Assembly: GCA_029207755.1 (NCBI GenBank)
Contig: JARCOQ010000072.1
Location: 310,001-374,000 of the forward strand
DNA from: Chamaea fasciata
Taxonomy: Eukaryota > Chordata > Aves > Passeriformes > Sylviidae
Reading direction: 5' to 3'
Length of the DNA: 64,000 nt
Below, in pieces: positions 24,747 through 40,221 of this stretch. How positions within the stretch are numbered: position 1 is the first letter of the stretch; the number at the start of each line of letters is the position of its first letter. The notes below the pieces were generated by a model. The model worked only from the letters and a program-made list of their open reading frames with translations. It did no database searches and was not told the origin of the DNA. The position numbers and the translations under genes were made by a program.

Positions 24747-27700
24747 CCTAAAGTTACAAGTGGTAGGACAATACAGCAGACTCGGAGATGTAGATTTATG
24801 CAATTTGCAGTTACTTAAGAAAAGGGCTTATCTGTACCTGTGTGTTTTTACCAAACCCAAGAACTGCGGGTGTCATTAAGCTACACTAAAAACTGCTCCC
24901 CCTTCAGTTCAATCACAGCCATGTCCTACAACTCATGCAGTCTGTTCTACCTCTAGGTCCACTAAGGATCGATTTCCAAATTGTGTCACAACTTCAGGGT
25001 GGCACAGCATCCAAGTATTACCAATAAATAACTAATAAAACTCTTTTTTTGAAGATGAGACACTAATTTACCAGCACATAATTGTAACTGAGCTGTTACA
25101 TACTCCAGCTGAAACACTCCTGGTTTGGTGTTGGTAGAAGACGTTCACTGCACATGAAGCTTTACGCATCACATTGAACTAATTTAATTGTAGGTGAGCA
25201 ATTCTCTCAAGCTCCTGACTGAACTTCCCTATTAATCAGTTATTTGTCCTTAAAAAATATACACCTGAATTTTACTCTCCCTCCCAACTCCCATAAAGAG
25301 GAGCGGACTAAAACTGGTTATAAAATGTCAGTAAGTTTGCCAGCCAGCAAGTATCCGAGTGGCTTAATCATTAAAGCTGCCGATCATTTCCACTAACCAC
25401 GTGGATGCTTTCAAATGTCTCAGTCCCAACCAGAAACTGTAAGATTTTTACAGACCATAGGAAAGCAAGATGGAAAATTACCTGCTGTACACTATGTTTG
25501 TGCACGTGAACATGGATGACATGGGGCATAACAACGGCAATTCTGTACTTGGATGTCCTTTCTGCTTGTTCAGTGTACTCTATACAGCTGCCTTACAAAC
25601 ATGTCAATGTAAGGTAGCAGTTAGGTTTAAAATCAGTTGCAACATGGCTTAAGGAACGAGTTATTTTTGTAATCCAAACTCACTGGGATCCACGTTTGTA
25701 AGAATTTCACAGAAAACCAGACAAGTGTATCTGCACATCGGCAGCTCCACAGCACAAACTGTGAGGAACAAAGGGCAGTGGCTTCTCAGGGACCCTTCCC
25801 ATGAGGCAGCTGATGCACAGGAGCTGCTCTGTGTAGAGTGTGATGATTTACCCAGCCAGTGTTTAAAACGCCCATATTACCTGATATCTGCAGCCATTTT
25901 AAGAAGGGGAAGTACTGGGAGCAAAGTCCCTCATGGATTCCATGCAGAATTGCAAATTCCTCTGTTTGGGTGCAGAAAACTGTCTTTCCTAAGGTGACTA
26001 ACTTAAATTTTTCCATATTTAATTTCACTGTTCCTCCTACATCCAGTATACTGTCAGAACGAGAGAAAACTGCATTCCACCCTAAGTGCAATTGCTACAT
26101 TAGACAATTCTTTCAAATGCTGGTTTTGTTGAGCATCCTAGTAATTGTCCTATCTCAAAGACCGGCTTAATCCTTTCTGAAAACAGCTTCTCCTTTATGC
26201 TTTTAGAATTACTAAATGTTTTAAGTAATTAACATTTTCCCTCTGACTAGTTCTGTTGGCGGACATCAGCAATTTGAGGCTGTCCCCACAATTCACTTGC
26301 TTTGTTCTCTGCATTATCCAAGACTGACGTTTAGGTTTAGTTTGCAGGAGGTTTAAATCCATCACTCACCACGAAACCCAAATCAGTGATTTCAATAATG
26401 CCTGAAGCACCAAGGAATTTGGGAAAGGACAGGAAGGCACTCCCACACTTTAAGGGATCGGAGAGAAAGCTTTAAGCAGTTTCTCAAGCGTTCCCCCCTT
26501 TCTGACCACTGACCTTTGGTCTTGCTTGCTCTATGCTGGGTGTTTCTCCTGGGCATTTCTGTAGGAATGGGCACTGCTCCAGTGAGAATAAATGCACAGT
26601 TGAGTGTCATTGATTCACTGATTTGTAAACATCTAAAGCAGGTATTGATCCACTGTCTGACTGGGAAAAACAGCCTGTGTATCAGAAATAGCAATTAATT
26701 ACCAAGACTTTTTTTTGCTGAATTGTGCATACAAAAAAAACCCTGAAAGATTCGATTATATTCATTTTACTGTAAGCCTTTCAAAGATGAACGAAAAGCC
26801 TCTTGGTCCATTTGAAAACACACGGATAACTGTGCTTTCTTTTAGAGTATCACAAATTTACAAAAGTTGCCAGAGGAAGTAAGAAAACAGTAACAAAACC
26901 CACCACAGATAAAACTTCACAAATCTCAATTCCAAGACACTGACAGAAATGGTTTACATCTAGCTCTACTACTGAAGGCTCATTTGCAAAAATTGTGACC
27001 ACAAAATGCATGACAAATTGGTTTTCTACCTCATGACTGCTGATTACTAGGTAATAGAATATTAATGGTGCTTCTTCAACATCTACTTTTTCTCAAGGTG
27101 CATAAATCTCTGTAAAATTGCTTTATCTTACTTTCCAAACATTTGAAAGGCTGCTCTTCAGATGTTTGAACAGCAATCTTTCCATTACAGGGCAGCACAC
27201 TTCCTTTTCATACAAGTAACACACTCATCAGATTATTTCCACCTCCTGATACAAAATCAGATGCACTCTCCAAAGAGGGAAGTGATTCTCCAGCTTCTAC
27301 GCCTGAAGTATATTTACAAATTATTTATGAGCGTGACCAGATTGTACCATGTCCCTTCCTAAGAGCTTCTAAAACACACAGTGAATCCAAAGGAAGCAAA
27401 ACAAGATTTCTAAAGCAGCTGAGTCAACTTTCATAGAAGCTCTTTCTTTATGCAGAAATACAAATACTTTTTAGAAACCAGCAAGGGTATTGATGTTACC
27501 AACACAGAGCACACGGTTTGGTGTGACTTTTATCAATTTACAGCCTAAACTACTACTACCACTTGGGCATCTGGCTGAAATACTTCTCTCCACTAAACAT
27601 TACTGTCTGCAAAGAGGTAAAAGTTAAACAGACTGTTTCCTTGAGGTTCTCAAGAAACCTTACTTCAAAAGGATAAGCAACTGAAGTTATTTTGTCAGCA

Positions 27701-30700
27701 GCAGCTCCCTCAGAAGTGCCCATTTTCCTGAGCAGGGGATATTTGTCAAGAAAGCAAACTGCACAGCCAGAGCAGGGAGCAGTTCAGTCACACCATCAAT
27801 AGCGTAAGGATGAGAGACCCAGTGCTTTGGTACCAAAGCCCATCAGCCCAGTGAGAATCTGCATGAAGCACAACTGTCAGTGCTGACCGGGACATGAACT
27901 GAACAGGGCTGCCTTTCACTGCTCTTTCCTTACCATAGTTATTACACTCGCAAGTGAAAGGTTTTACACGTTGTACAACCTACCCAAAAGAGGATCTCCT
28001 TGCAATGACGCCAAACATGAAAGACTGTTCTCACTACAGTACTACAAGGGAGGAGAAACACATCCCTAAAAGCTCTCTCCGACCTCCTAAGAGGTAGTGT
28101 GGCAGACAGGTTTTTGCACCCTTATATTGGGATGGGGCAGAGACAAGAGCTAACCAAATGCCATGAAGGATCTTTTCAGACAAAAAGGCAAACTTTGTCA
28201 ATACCAGATAGAGAAGTTCAGACAGACCTTTTGAGCAAGAAGTAGGAATTTAACGCTAAATACCACCACTACATCTACTTTCAGATGAGGGTATTCATTG
28301 AGAATTTAACAGAAAAATAGATTTCAAAGACAATAAACCATAATCCTTAGCTCTGGACAAACTCCCCACAGTACCAAGACATGGCTCAATTCAAGTGACT
28401 TTGAGCAAAAAGCTCCTTTGAATGAGGCGCATGAAAGGCTTGACCTCAATTTTCCATTTCACAAGGCAGGTTATTTTTCAGAACAGCAAATAACCAACCA
28501 AAATACGGGTCAGTTGTTTGACCAGTCTATGTTTCATGAATGAAATCTAACAGCTCAATTACAACTTAGCAAACTCAAGCCATTTAATTCCAAAATCCTA
28601 AATCATGCTGGACATCTATGAATTGCAAAACTGCACAAGGTCAGGAGCTCTCTTCTGATCCTTGGCCACTCGGAAGAAGGGAATTCCCGAGAACACCTAC
28701 TGAACAGTACAAAATTGGAGCACTGTTTTCTTCTGCAAGCATACCACTCTCTCTCTTGTCTCATTGATGGCAACGAGCTTATTTCAATCAACATGTTTTC
28801 TGAAACACTTAAAAGATGAAGAAAAAAACTTATTGCTCGTGCTCTGAAGATACTATCATTCATTACTGCCACAAGACAGCCTGAACTCCAACACAGTCAT
28901 TAACAAAGTGGCCAACTTGCACGGAGAGTGAATTTTACAAGAGTGGAAGGACTGAAACCAGAGAAATGACTTGAAGTGCTGCCTAATCTGCCCCTAGAGC
29001 TAGAGAAAAGCAGACAGTATTTGAGCCTGAGTGCTCTCACTGTGTCATTCGTGGCTTCAGGCAGTCCACACAAATTTGAGATTTGAATTTGGGAGTCAGC
29101 AAACAGGATTCAAGGCTTTGTAGCTACAGGTGGTCTCAGAGCTCTGAGATTTGACTTTCTTTAAAAGATATTCAAGAACTAAAAAGACGCAACAAAACTC
29201 AACTTACGACAACTTTCAAAGTTTTGCTTTACCCTATATTTGCCTGGTCATTAAACCTGTAAGAGGATTTAGATTTATTTCTGCTCTCTTAGAACTATAA
29301 ATGCTTACACCAGCCAGGTTATTGTCCAATTTCTATTCATAGCATTCTGAATGATAGTGATGACTTTCTTTTTACATTTTTTATAATACTTCAATGGACA
29401 GAAGTAGTGGTGATGCATAATTTTGGCTTTGTTAAGTCAGCCGAGAGTGTCTTATGGATTTCATTAAAATTCTACTACAAAAGCTCTAAGCTTTTGACGT
29501 ATTGGCAATGCAGAAATATCACCTTTTATTCATTTAATTGTGTAACCACCTCAACCCAAAAGTATCTTTACCCACAATCTGCTTGGTCATTCCGTCACAA
29601 CTATTAAGGACAACGGAGGAACCTGTTCCCATAAAGCACAAAGATTAACAAATGTTCGGTTGGGGGTTTTTTTATGCCCAACACACAAAAAAGTGCACAT
29701 TTTCAACACATCTTTTGGGCAGAATGTGGTTGGTCATGGAGAATAACAGGAGGCCTATCCCTGATCAAATATGATAGCAAGAATTGTATTCAGACTAAAA
29801 ACATTATTCTGCCATTGGAAAGAGGATTATTGGAAACAATACTGAGAGTCACTGCAATGAAAGACAAACAGGGATTGAAGGGAAAAAGTGTAGGTTACCA
29901 TAACTGAGCAACTCTTCCTCATCACTAGTTTTTACGTTGAGTTGCTTATTTTACAGCACAAAGACGAATAAAGAAACGTAAAAATATCCTAACTTGATGA
30001 CTGATACGTAACGGTGATCCCATAATCCATTCAGCCAAGATTTCAAAGACGGAAAAATAGTACGTAACTGTCAAGTGGAACAACCTTTTAACAGAACTGA
30101 CAGGAGCTACTTTGCCCTCCTATCTTGTATCATTTCAGAGTTAGAGAAACCAGAAAAAGCAATAAGAAAAGCAAAACACAAGTTGTCAGAGTAGCTGCCC
30201 ATCAAATTCGAATCAGTTGAGTGATTATAAATTATGAAAAAATAGGTCTGTAATTGCTCATAGGGGTCTTTTGCTCTTGACTGTTGCTCAGTCAAGATCA
30301 GCCGAACACTTACTAATGCTCTGCTTCTTCAGCTCTAACTCTGCAACCACCTGTGCTCATTTATCCTTAAACCAGATACACTGCCAAAGAAAAGTCTGAC
30401 TGATCACAAGTTTAAGTCATTAGTACCAGCTGTATAAATAGCTTGTGTATATGCTTGTAATGATCAGAAGAAAATATCGCTCAGCTTCAAAGATATAGCA
30501 CACAATGATCTGCATTTCTGGATTCTGTCTACAAACAAATTATTTGTTTGGTGCTCTAAGCAATTAGTTCTTGTTCCTGGAAATGCTATTCTACATGGGG
30601 GAATTCTTCGTCCTAATATTTTCACCCCTTTGATGGGAGGCTTCTATTCATAGGTTTTTGGTTTGTTTTTTTTTTTTTAAACGTACATGGAGTTTGCTTG

Positions 30701-33700
30701 TTTGGATAGGTTTTGTTATCTTTGTGTACTTAAGAGCAATTTTAAAACATTCCCATCCAAAGAAGTGTCATACAACAAAACAGGATTTGAAAGGTTACAA
30801 GATCCTCTGTTCTGACTATTACTTTCTGAAACTATTCCAGCAGTGCTTTCACTGGAATATTTCCTTAGTACTGATAGTGTTCTTGTGGCTATTGAAACAA
30901 AGCACCCAGGATACAATGCCTTCCCATCATTCATGATGTTCAGTCATGCTCTAAATATTCCTGCCCATTCACAAGGTGCTCTCACGAGCCACAGGGACAT
31001 TTCCCACTGCTCCTTACCCCTGATGCCTTCATGTCTTCTAAACGCTCCCAACATTTAATGCTTTTTACAGCACTTCTGTCAACGTCCAAGTTCCATATTT
31101 GTATTTAAAGTCATTTTCACCTTCCTTAATATGGAGTTTTCCAACTGACACGTCTGTAAGTGCACACTCTCCTGTTTAACTACTGGTCACCACAAATACT
31201 TAAAGGAATTCAGGCACGCTTTCTTCAGCAATCCCTTGAAAAGAAGAAACCTGGATTATCAGTCACAGGCTACAAAATGGCACTGATGATCTGGCTCAGC
31301 ACTGTGCCCTGAAGGCTGTTGCAGGCAGAGTAGTTCAGCAGCAAGATCATCGCCCCTTTCTACATTATCCGGAAATATTTCTTTGGCTCAACAGGGAGAC
31401 AAGCTACACCAAAAATCCACACCTTATTGCCTATTTTCATTGTTTGTCTAACAGTTCTTTTGGTGGCTCTTCCCCAGCATAACACCTAAATTCCACAAAC
31501 ACGGGAATTCTATTTCAAACTGCACCCACTTCTCCTCATGCCACATTGCTCCATATTCAGTAAAGCAAATGAAGTTCTGATGTATTTGAAACAAGACCAC
31601 TGCCTGCAGGAGCTGTACTAGGGTACTACTGGTGCCTAAGAGAATCCAAAACTCCCTCAGAATGATGTCACTGCCCAAAAATACCTGGATTCCACTCAAA
31701 TCTTCCCTAACACGTTACCAAGCCCTACAAGACCAGATGCTACTTAGATGTGAACGTTCCAGGGTGTTGCTCATTGCTCATTGCTCAAATTGTGACTGAA
31801 CTTCAATCACAATTGAATCGGCTTGCCTCAATTTCCTCACTCGTATTTCCATAGAGAAATTTCATTTCTGCTGGAATCTACTACATTTTTTTCCAAAGGC
31901 AGATAGAATACTGGTTCCAACCAACTTGGAGCTGCAGTAAAGAAAAACACTGGAAATACTTTAAGCAACTGCAGATGGCCTTCAGGACTTGTGGACAAAT
32001 ACTCCTGGATCATTCAAGGAAGTATATTAATTCAAGATCTCTGGAAAAAGGTACCAGTCAAAATGTCTGCCATCTCTCCTTGCACTCACCAGGTGTATGT
32101 TTGGTGGCTGCTTGCTTGACTTCAGCACAAGGAAGAGTTGGCATTTTTAATTTACAAGCTGCAGGTAAACTTTGAAGATGTTACTGGCTGTTGGCAATAT
32201 TGGCTGTTCAATTTGCTCTCTACATACCTGCTTCTTTCTTCTCCACCTTGCCCCACACAGGGGAAAAAAACAAAAAAACCTACCTAGGTGCTCTTCAGAG
32301 AGGAGAGACTAAATCACAAACACTTCAGGGCAGGAAGCTTCAACAGCTGAAGCTCTTATTTGCAAGTTCTGTAAATGCCATTTCATACAACTCAATATAT
32401 TCGCCACCCCACCTTTTCCACAGGCAAACACTGCATCCATCCCTCCACCCCTGAAGCCCACCAGGGGCACTCTGGTATCTCTGCCACCATCTTGAGGAGA
32501 CACAGACTCTGAAACATTATTTTTAAGGAAACTGACAATTATACACACAGCATACGCTGTTTGCCTCTGCAAGTCACAGTCAACATTTCTATTCTTTCCT
32601 CCAACAATAAATTTAAAGTGTGTACTACATTTATATAAGAAGAATATATAAGCCAAGAGTGCCGGCTGCAGCCCCACAAAGCCACCAAAAGTTTATTTTG
32701 TCTCGCAAAAGAAGGCAAGCACCTTTCAGAGGCATCACCATTTCCTTCTCTCCTGGATACAGAGCCCTTCAGGCAGATTTGGCACACACGCTTGCAGTAA
32801 GAGGACAAGATGGAGCAATTCTGTCAGTGCAGCAGATTAAAAAAACCTGCCACCAAGAGGCTTTATTCCAAAGGCAATTCTCTGATTCACAAAAGGTCTG
32901 CCTACCATACAGCCAAGCAGAGGCTCCCAGATGGTGCTGGCAAAGCAATCTCCACTTTCTCCCAACAGCACAGCAGCATGTCGATGTCTAGTAAAAAATA
33001 TTTCCAGCCCTGATCCCTTTGCTGTCAGTTCTGTAACATGCACTGCCCTGATTAAATAAATAAAAGCCTATCAACCACCAGCAGTTTCAAGACTTACATG
33101 AAGCCCTCCTACTCTTAGGGGAAAAACCCCATGAAGTCAGCATTTAAAACCAAGACAAAGTGCTTGGAATTATATCTCTTTCTTAATGACAGTCCCACTA
33201 TTCCCTAAAGTTTGGGGAAGTTCTTTAAAGCAGCAACATTTTTGGCCAAGTGATCAATAGCTTGCTCCAGTAGGAGACAGGACTAACACTGGACAGGTAC
33301 CTCTAAAGTCACCAGAAACCAGCAGATTGCAGTTGGCTTCTCTCACAGACACACCTCTAAGCGATCTTGGCTCCCAGTTCCAGTCTCCTCCACCCTGGCA
33401 TCCACACATGAACAAATGGACTGAGCAGCATTGCTCAAATCCTGCTGCACTTGCTTAACCTCCATAAGATTTCCCCGGAGAACTTTACTTTTGTCACTTC
33501 TGCTCTCCTTCAATCCTGCAGCTCTTCTGCAAGCTTCTGCTCAAGACTTAGCACAGACTACTCAAGAAATCAGCACACAGGAACTCAGAAATATTTCAGC
33601 AATTAAGCTTTCTTCTGGAGTAGAACCAACCATATAAATCATACAATTAGAATATTTCCCTGATTTTTATTTTACACTTTAAAAAAAATCCACACTAATA

Positions 33701-36700
33701 AAAGGACCTTAATACATTGATAAAGTATTCACCAGGTCAATGAATAAAAAGGTTGAAGTTTCTCTCAAAGGAAAAAAAAAAAAAAACAAAACAAACCAAC
33801 CAAACAAGTCTAGGTGGGAGATAACAGGCACAGCACCCTGTGTCACATTTTCTGTCTTGAAGAAAAAATAATGGGGAGGTTTGGACAAGTATTTATCAGA
33901 ACAAAGCCTACAGTGGTCCCTGAGGGTAAAGTCAAATTTTTTCAATGCCAGCTAGTCAGTAACTCATTGTGACTGTTAAAAAACTGAACTCAAGGACACT
34001 GGCAAAAGCAAGATTGGAGAACTGTAGATATACTATCAAATTTCTACCATGTGAAACCTATTTTGATGGCCACAACAAGCAAGACACATTCCCTCATGAA
34101 CACATTTGTCACACTCGGATTTGTTACACCAGGTGATTTAAAGTGACCCTGCAGAAAAACTGGTTTGCAAAGACAGCAGACAAGAAAAACTTAGAGGCCA
34201 CAAAGAGTAGAAGAGGAAAAACTGAACTTGCTAATGATAGTTCAGTTCAGGCACTTGTGTATGCAGACCCAGCCAAGCCACCAGAAGGTGAATGAAAAAT
34301 CTGAAAGCACAATTGAGCAAACCTTCAAAAAAATATCTATCACTTAAGAGGCCAATTTCATGTGCACATGATGCTGAAAATTTAGAAGAATCAAAATAAT
34401 TGAATACTGAAGCAGGAGGATAAGAGTCCATACCATTGACACAAGATCATTTTTTCCTCTTAAAACAATGGAAGAAATGCCTTGTATTAAAACACTTGCT
34501 TTCTTTAGGACTTCTAAACTGCACTAAATATTAACCTTCCTAAAACTGCAAAATGGCAAACCCAAATTAAAAAAAAAAAAAACAAACTTGGGACAAGAAG
34601 AAACAGTGATATATATGAACACAGTTTAACAGATCTCCATAGACACTCCTACGTTTCAGAATTGAGTTCATCTTGACTATCCACACACATTAATCTGAAA
34701 TCCCAGCTTTAGTCTTTCATACAAGTTCTACTTCTCAGTATTTTTAATGAGGAACTAAGATCTTAATAAAGCCATTCATTTCATTGTATCCGAAAGTCCT
34801 TTGCCTGCTGTACATTTTCTCTGCAGCTGTAGGCATGCATGAGTATGCCTAGCATGTGCATCTGCGTATTTCTATTTACACTAGGAGTACTTAAATATTC
34901 ATCTGCAGTTATGTATTTATGTACACAGCTAAAACCACACAGCTATGTTAGATCTGATGTATTTTAATGGGGGTCAAACCTTCAATCCATGCTGGGATTT
35001 TCTGCTATTTAAGAGAAACAGGCTGTGGAGCATTTGACCTTTTTCTCCAAGAGCAAGAGAAAATGGCCCAGATGTGCCAAATTCTGGAATGCATTGTTTG
35101 TATCTCTTGTAAGAACAAGTCTCCAGGCACCTGAGCAAAGGTAACCCACCTTACATGGATACCTCACAGACTGGCAGCAAAGTGCTGTCATCTTACCAAC
35201 CAATATTAAAAGCAGGCTACTGCATGAGGCTGCCAGAGAGGCTTAGGCAGTGCTGTTACAGCTCACATTTCCCACTCGGTTTGCTACAAGAAGCAGCAAA
35301 AAACAGTTTCTTTGGCTCACCAATATCAATAGGAAAAGAGCAAGTGCTTTCCATAAAGAAGGATTCTCACCTGACACCAGGAGCCCCCTGGAATCTTGGA
35401 TACAATCAAGCTCTATGAAATACACTGCTGATACACCTTGCAGATAAGACAGAATTTTACACCAATCTCAGTTTCCCATCTTAATATTTTCTCTTTGCTG
35501 TGACAGGTAATTATGCAGAGCAGGACAGCCCTCTGAATCGCTGTCTTGGAAAACAAACATCGCTTTAATTAAAATAACCAGTACAAGAAAACATTTTCTA
35601 AACTTGCACTCAAGACAAAAGATGCCCTTCACAAAGACAGCAGCTTGAGGGCATTGAGAGGATTTTTTGGACTTGGGGGACAGGGACAGAGCAACATTAC
35701 TTGTCTATTTTCAGTTTTGCGCAGCTCCTCATCTGGTTCACCACCTATCTTATCTAAACAGTTCTTATCTGACCTTTTTTGCCTTCTCTTGAGACAGACA
35801 GCAGGACTCCGTTACTGCTAAAGGAAAAAGAGCTGCCTGGTATCTCTAAAAACACAGATTCTCAGAAAGAAAAGAACAGTCGAATGCATCAAACAAGAAC
35901 ACTTTATTCCTTCAATAATGCTTACGTATTTTCACTTTTTCAAAGTCTCCAAATAAAGTTTAGAAATCAAACACGTCAATTCTACATTCAAATATTTCTC
36001 TCTTCTAACCTAAGCCAGAAAAAAAAAAAAACCAAATCAGGAAAAGAAATCCTTATTTTTACTACAAGAAGTCTCGGTTTTCCACATGAGAAGCCACATT
36101 CTCAACAAACCGATGCCAGAAGAGTCAACATTATTGAAGAGGGTTAAAGTGAGCTGTCAAATTACCTTCCGTCCTCTGAGGATGTGCACTACACTGCCAG
36201 CATGTTTCCAGCTCTCACATTCAGAGTAGGAGAGCCAGGACTAAAACATCTGCTGGGCCTAACAAGGTCCCTGTCACATCTCTGTGATAACACGTTGCTC
36301 ATGTCTATCACGTAACACAGGCAGAACATATTCTCCTGGTTTTAGCCCCTTAGATTCCTCGGTCTAAGCAAGAAATTGGCAGCCTGCCTGGCTTCCTATG
36401 GACCATTCTGGGGTGGGACCACCAGGTAAATCTCCCCGAGTCAGGGCATGATATCCTAAAGAGAGACACTGCCCTACTTCCCCATGGATAAATGGGATGA
36501 TGAGCAGTGCAGCAGGAGCAGGAAGCTCTGCTAAGTTTCCACCACTGCCATGCATTTTCTCTTCACTAAACATCGATTTACGTGCAGGAAGAAAGGCTCC
36601 CCTAATAGAACCTGTTCTTTTGATGGCAACCAAGAGGGAAATGGGCAAAAAATACCTTGAAACTATACCAGTTTCAAGCTATTATTAACTGTCAGGCATA

Positions 36701-38228
36701 CACTGACAGTAGGAGAGATGAGGTGGCAAGAGGACTTTCAATAGCCAAAGAGCCCTTTCATCATCTGACCAGCTTCATCTATTGTATTCAAATAAGTGTT
36801 AAAATACAGAGAAATCACACATATCTAGTGCCTTTACAAGGAGTATCCAGGTGCAGATTTCTTTCTGCACGTAACTAAATTTAATGCATCCTTGCCGTGT
36901 ACAAAAAAAAAAGCCTTGTGAAATGAGAGGTGCTAACATTTTCTAACAGATGGGATGACATTACAGAACAGGATCCTTTTTGTTACTCATGAAAACAACA
37001 TGCTCTTGGTGCAATTGATTTCACGCATAAACGGCAACAGTTTCAAAGCCCAACATTGCTATTTTGGGCCAGTTAGTAGAAACCCATTTCTAAAGCTGAT
37101 AGCAGCTCTGACAATTAATTACAAGCTCAAGATCAAGCATGTCAAATCCTTGGGAAATCCCTAGACATCAATCAGAATGACTCCTGAGGGCCTCCACAGA
37201 GTTCAGAGCAAGTATTCTCTCTTTTGGCAGATCATCTTTCAGTGCCTCTGAGCTGCACAGATTATCAGCAGGAATATTTTATGGAATAAGATCAAGGTAA
37301 ATAGGGCCAGGAGGTGTACAATTTCCTGAGTTTAGGTACAACAGACTTGCCACAGGTAAATAACTGCTCACTTAGGCACTTATACATGTTACAGCCAGGT
37401 GAGGGGTGGGGAAACACTCACAAAGGAGACTAAAACACACTGCAGGGCAAACTGCAATTCCACCAATCCACACCTGCAAAACTCATTTACCACAACCCTG
37501 CTCAGCATTCCATAAAGACTCCTAACGAATTTATGCAGCACCAGTACAAGTTGACAAATACATGAAAAACATTTTAAAAAAAATAACTATTATGTCATGA
37601 TGTTCCTCATGCTGATCTGAGTCAGGGTAAGAGCTGAAGGGAATTTCCTTGTGAGCTGACAGGCCCACAGAAATAACCCAGCCATGACTGTCCCCAAGGA
37701 CAACAAATGGGGCAGACCCCACTCTTCCAACAGGCTGAGCTAATCAACAGATCTGCACATCTACTGCAGAATCTGCATAAGAAATCGATTGAAACCATTT
37801 GTTGGTATGGATTCATTCTGCCAAAAAATTAACTGTGACAGGTTGGCACGGTAATGACTTGAACTTTTCCACAATACCATGAAGTACTGATGCTTCTGGA
37901 AAAACAAAGTAGATTCTGATGTACCATTTAGCCTTCCTAGAAAGAAACCACGCCAACAAGATGAGGTAATCTTGAAATTGCCATCTCCAAGCTTCCTAAA
38001 ACTGGAGAGAAGGTTTGAAATCTATTCGGACTCTGATTAAACTCAGCAATCAACACGGTAAAAAAGTATATTAAATAGAGCTTTTGAATAGACAAACTGC
38101 AACAGTATTTACTTATTTTCTTCTATTTCTCCTCCCTGGAATCCAGTACTCAGGCAAACTTCTCACTTCTACAACAGCATATTGACTTTTTGACACTATG
38201 ATCATTAAAGTCAACGTGGAACATACAT
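24747..38228. other. AT-rich non-coding stretch
   Basis: I find no exon, RNA gene or named repeat that I can support on either strand. I searched it for the missing upstream OXA1L exons (hydrophobic insertase core motifs) and saw none. A-rich and T-rich runs occur, for example near 30667, 33773 and 34567. Confidence 0.5.
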
Positions 38229-38328
38229 GCCCAAATAGAAAATCTAGATGCTGAAAGGAATATCAAGCAAGTCAAATCCAACTTCTAAAAATAAAATCCT
38301 CAAGAAGTGAGTCACCCACCCCCAAAAC
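38229..38328 (+). repeat. Dispersed ~100-bp direct repeat, copy A
   Basis: This block matches 41246-41344 in the same orientation with about nine differences by eye. Shared cores include AAATAGAAAATCTAGATGCT and GAAAGGAATATCA. The two copies are about 3.0 kb apart. They could be two insertions of one short interspersed element or an old local duplication. Confidence 0.8.
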
Positions 38329-39063
38329 TGTACCACTTATAGCTACTTTAGAACAGAAATACAGGAAATATCAAAGGCCTTTTTCCACTTTGGAGGTTTA
38401 TGCACAAAGCTGAAGTCCAGCACACGTTTGTTTGTTAATGGTTGAGACCTCAAGCAGAAAAAAACCCCACAAATAATCCTCAGCCAACAGTATAAATCAA
38501 CATAAAGAAAGCTCATCATTTCCTGAGTATCATGGCCATACAGCTGCCCAACAAAGAGAGGGCAAGACAAACTTCATACTTGTATAGCAATCTAAACTGA
38601 AAAGCATCAAAATATACCACGTGGAATCACTAGTGCGACAACCAAGCCAAAAAAAATCTCTGCTATCAATCTTCAGCAGCCAGCTCCCACTTTTTTACCC
38701 TGTTTTATAAACCATTTCTTCTTACAGAGTCACTGCCAGGCCCTCACTTTGAGTCTACTGTGTTTGACAGATCAGCTACAACATTTTTCTTCTGTAAAAC
38801 AACAGAACTTAGACCAGATTTTACTCAGCCACAGACTCTGCAAGCCCAGGTGTCGCTGCTTTACACTCACTGTGTCAGCTTCTCCTACCACCAAGCCCGA
38901 AGGTGCCACAGTGAAGGAGCTCTGGAACTTGCTGCTCTGATGAAGGCACTTGGTCCAACTGCAGAGTTTCCACTCTGTCTAACTGAAACCTTGACTGATG
39001 CCAGCTGCGCCTCATTTGTTCCATCACCAGGTTTTCCTGAAGAGTAGCACTCACCCTCCAAAT

Positions 39064-39194
39064 TTTAGCCCTGTAGGGGACAAAATTAAATTATATAAAG
39101 ATATACAATGAACATCTATATTATTTATAAACTGAAGCATTTATGATTTATTTAATGAAACTGTAAAGTTTAGCCCTCTAGGGGCTAAAATTAA
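39064..39194 (+). repeat. Pair of 26-bp hairpin-like direct repeats
   Basis: TTTAGCCCTGTAGGGG at 39064 recurs as TTTAGCCCTCTAGGGG at 39169; each is followed by a similar AAAATTAA end. The second copy is an almost perfect stem, TTTAGCCC and GGGCTAAA around a 5-base loop. The very AT-rich 80 bases between them hold nothing else that I recognise. Confidence 0.6.
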
Positions 39195-40221
39195 GGGGAC
39201 AACAAGTAGAAAGACAAGAGAAGCACGGTCTGTCCAAGAAGTAAAAATCACTCAAGGCCCATCAGGAGTTTCAAAGTTTCCCTCAAATAGTAAAGATCAC
39301 ACAAGCAAAACAGAAGTCTCCAAAGTATCTAGCAGAATCATTTTGTAGAGATTACATCAGTACATCCACCATTTAATTAATTCATTAACAGGTGCTAAAA
39401 CCCCTCCTTTTTCTGTCCAAAGACCAATCGTGCACAGAAAAGAGGAACATATGGAAATGAAATAGAGTCGTGCAACATGCAGGCATGTGGGAGACAGACC
39501 TTATGGGGATCCCGAAGGTGGCAGCACAATTACTAAATTACCTAAGCAAGAGTCAGCCGCCAAAAACTCCTGGGGAAGCACCACGGCCCAGAGCTGCCCC
39601 TGCCAGTGTCACATGGGACAGCTGCAGCTTGTTTGGAGGAATACCTAAAGGTGATCCACCCAGAAGGAAAGGGATCCTGCTTTAAGAGAAGTCTCTAGTT
39701 CTTAAAGGATTGCTGAAAGTAAGAGTACGTTTATTTGTATGTTTTACGCTTAATACTTGCTTGAATACCCCTCCAAAAATGTTGTTAATCTGATAACTAA
39801 GAACGTGCCATTAAAAAAATGGCATGTTTTTTGTCTCTTTCTTTCAAAAGTCAAATATTCCTTGTTGTTTAATGGAAAAGCAGGCTCCTCTCCAAACACA
39901 TCCTGTGAGGCCTTTTCCAGTGAAGCAGTGTGCATAATGATAAATGAAAAAGGGAAAGGTTCTTGCAAGTATTTTTATCTGTAGTATGCAGGGGTTGATC
40001 TGTTACACCCAAAAATTATTTTCAACTTAAACAATTCACCTTTGCCAAATCCCTAACTCACTCTAAAACTCTAATAGGTACACACAACATTTCTTGTGAA
40101 TAAGTTTGCAACAAATCCTACAAGTTCACCCTCAGGAAAGGTGGCAAACACCCCAAGGGAGTATACAACGCACAATATACACTCCTTGGAAGGGGAGGGA
40201 GTGAGATTTGTCCTTCCTCCT

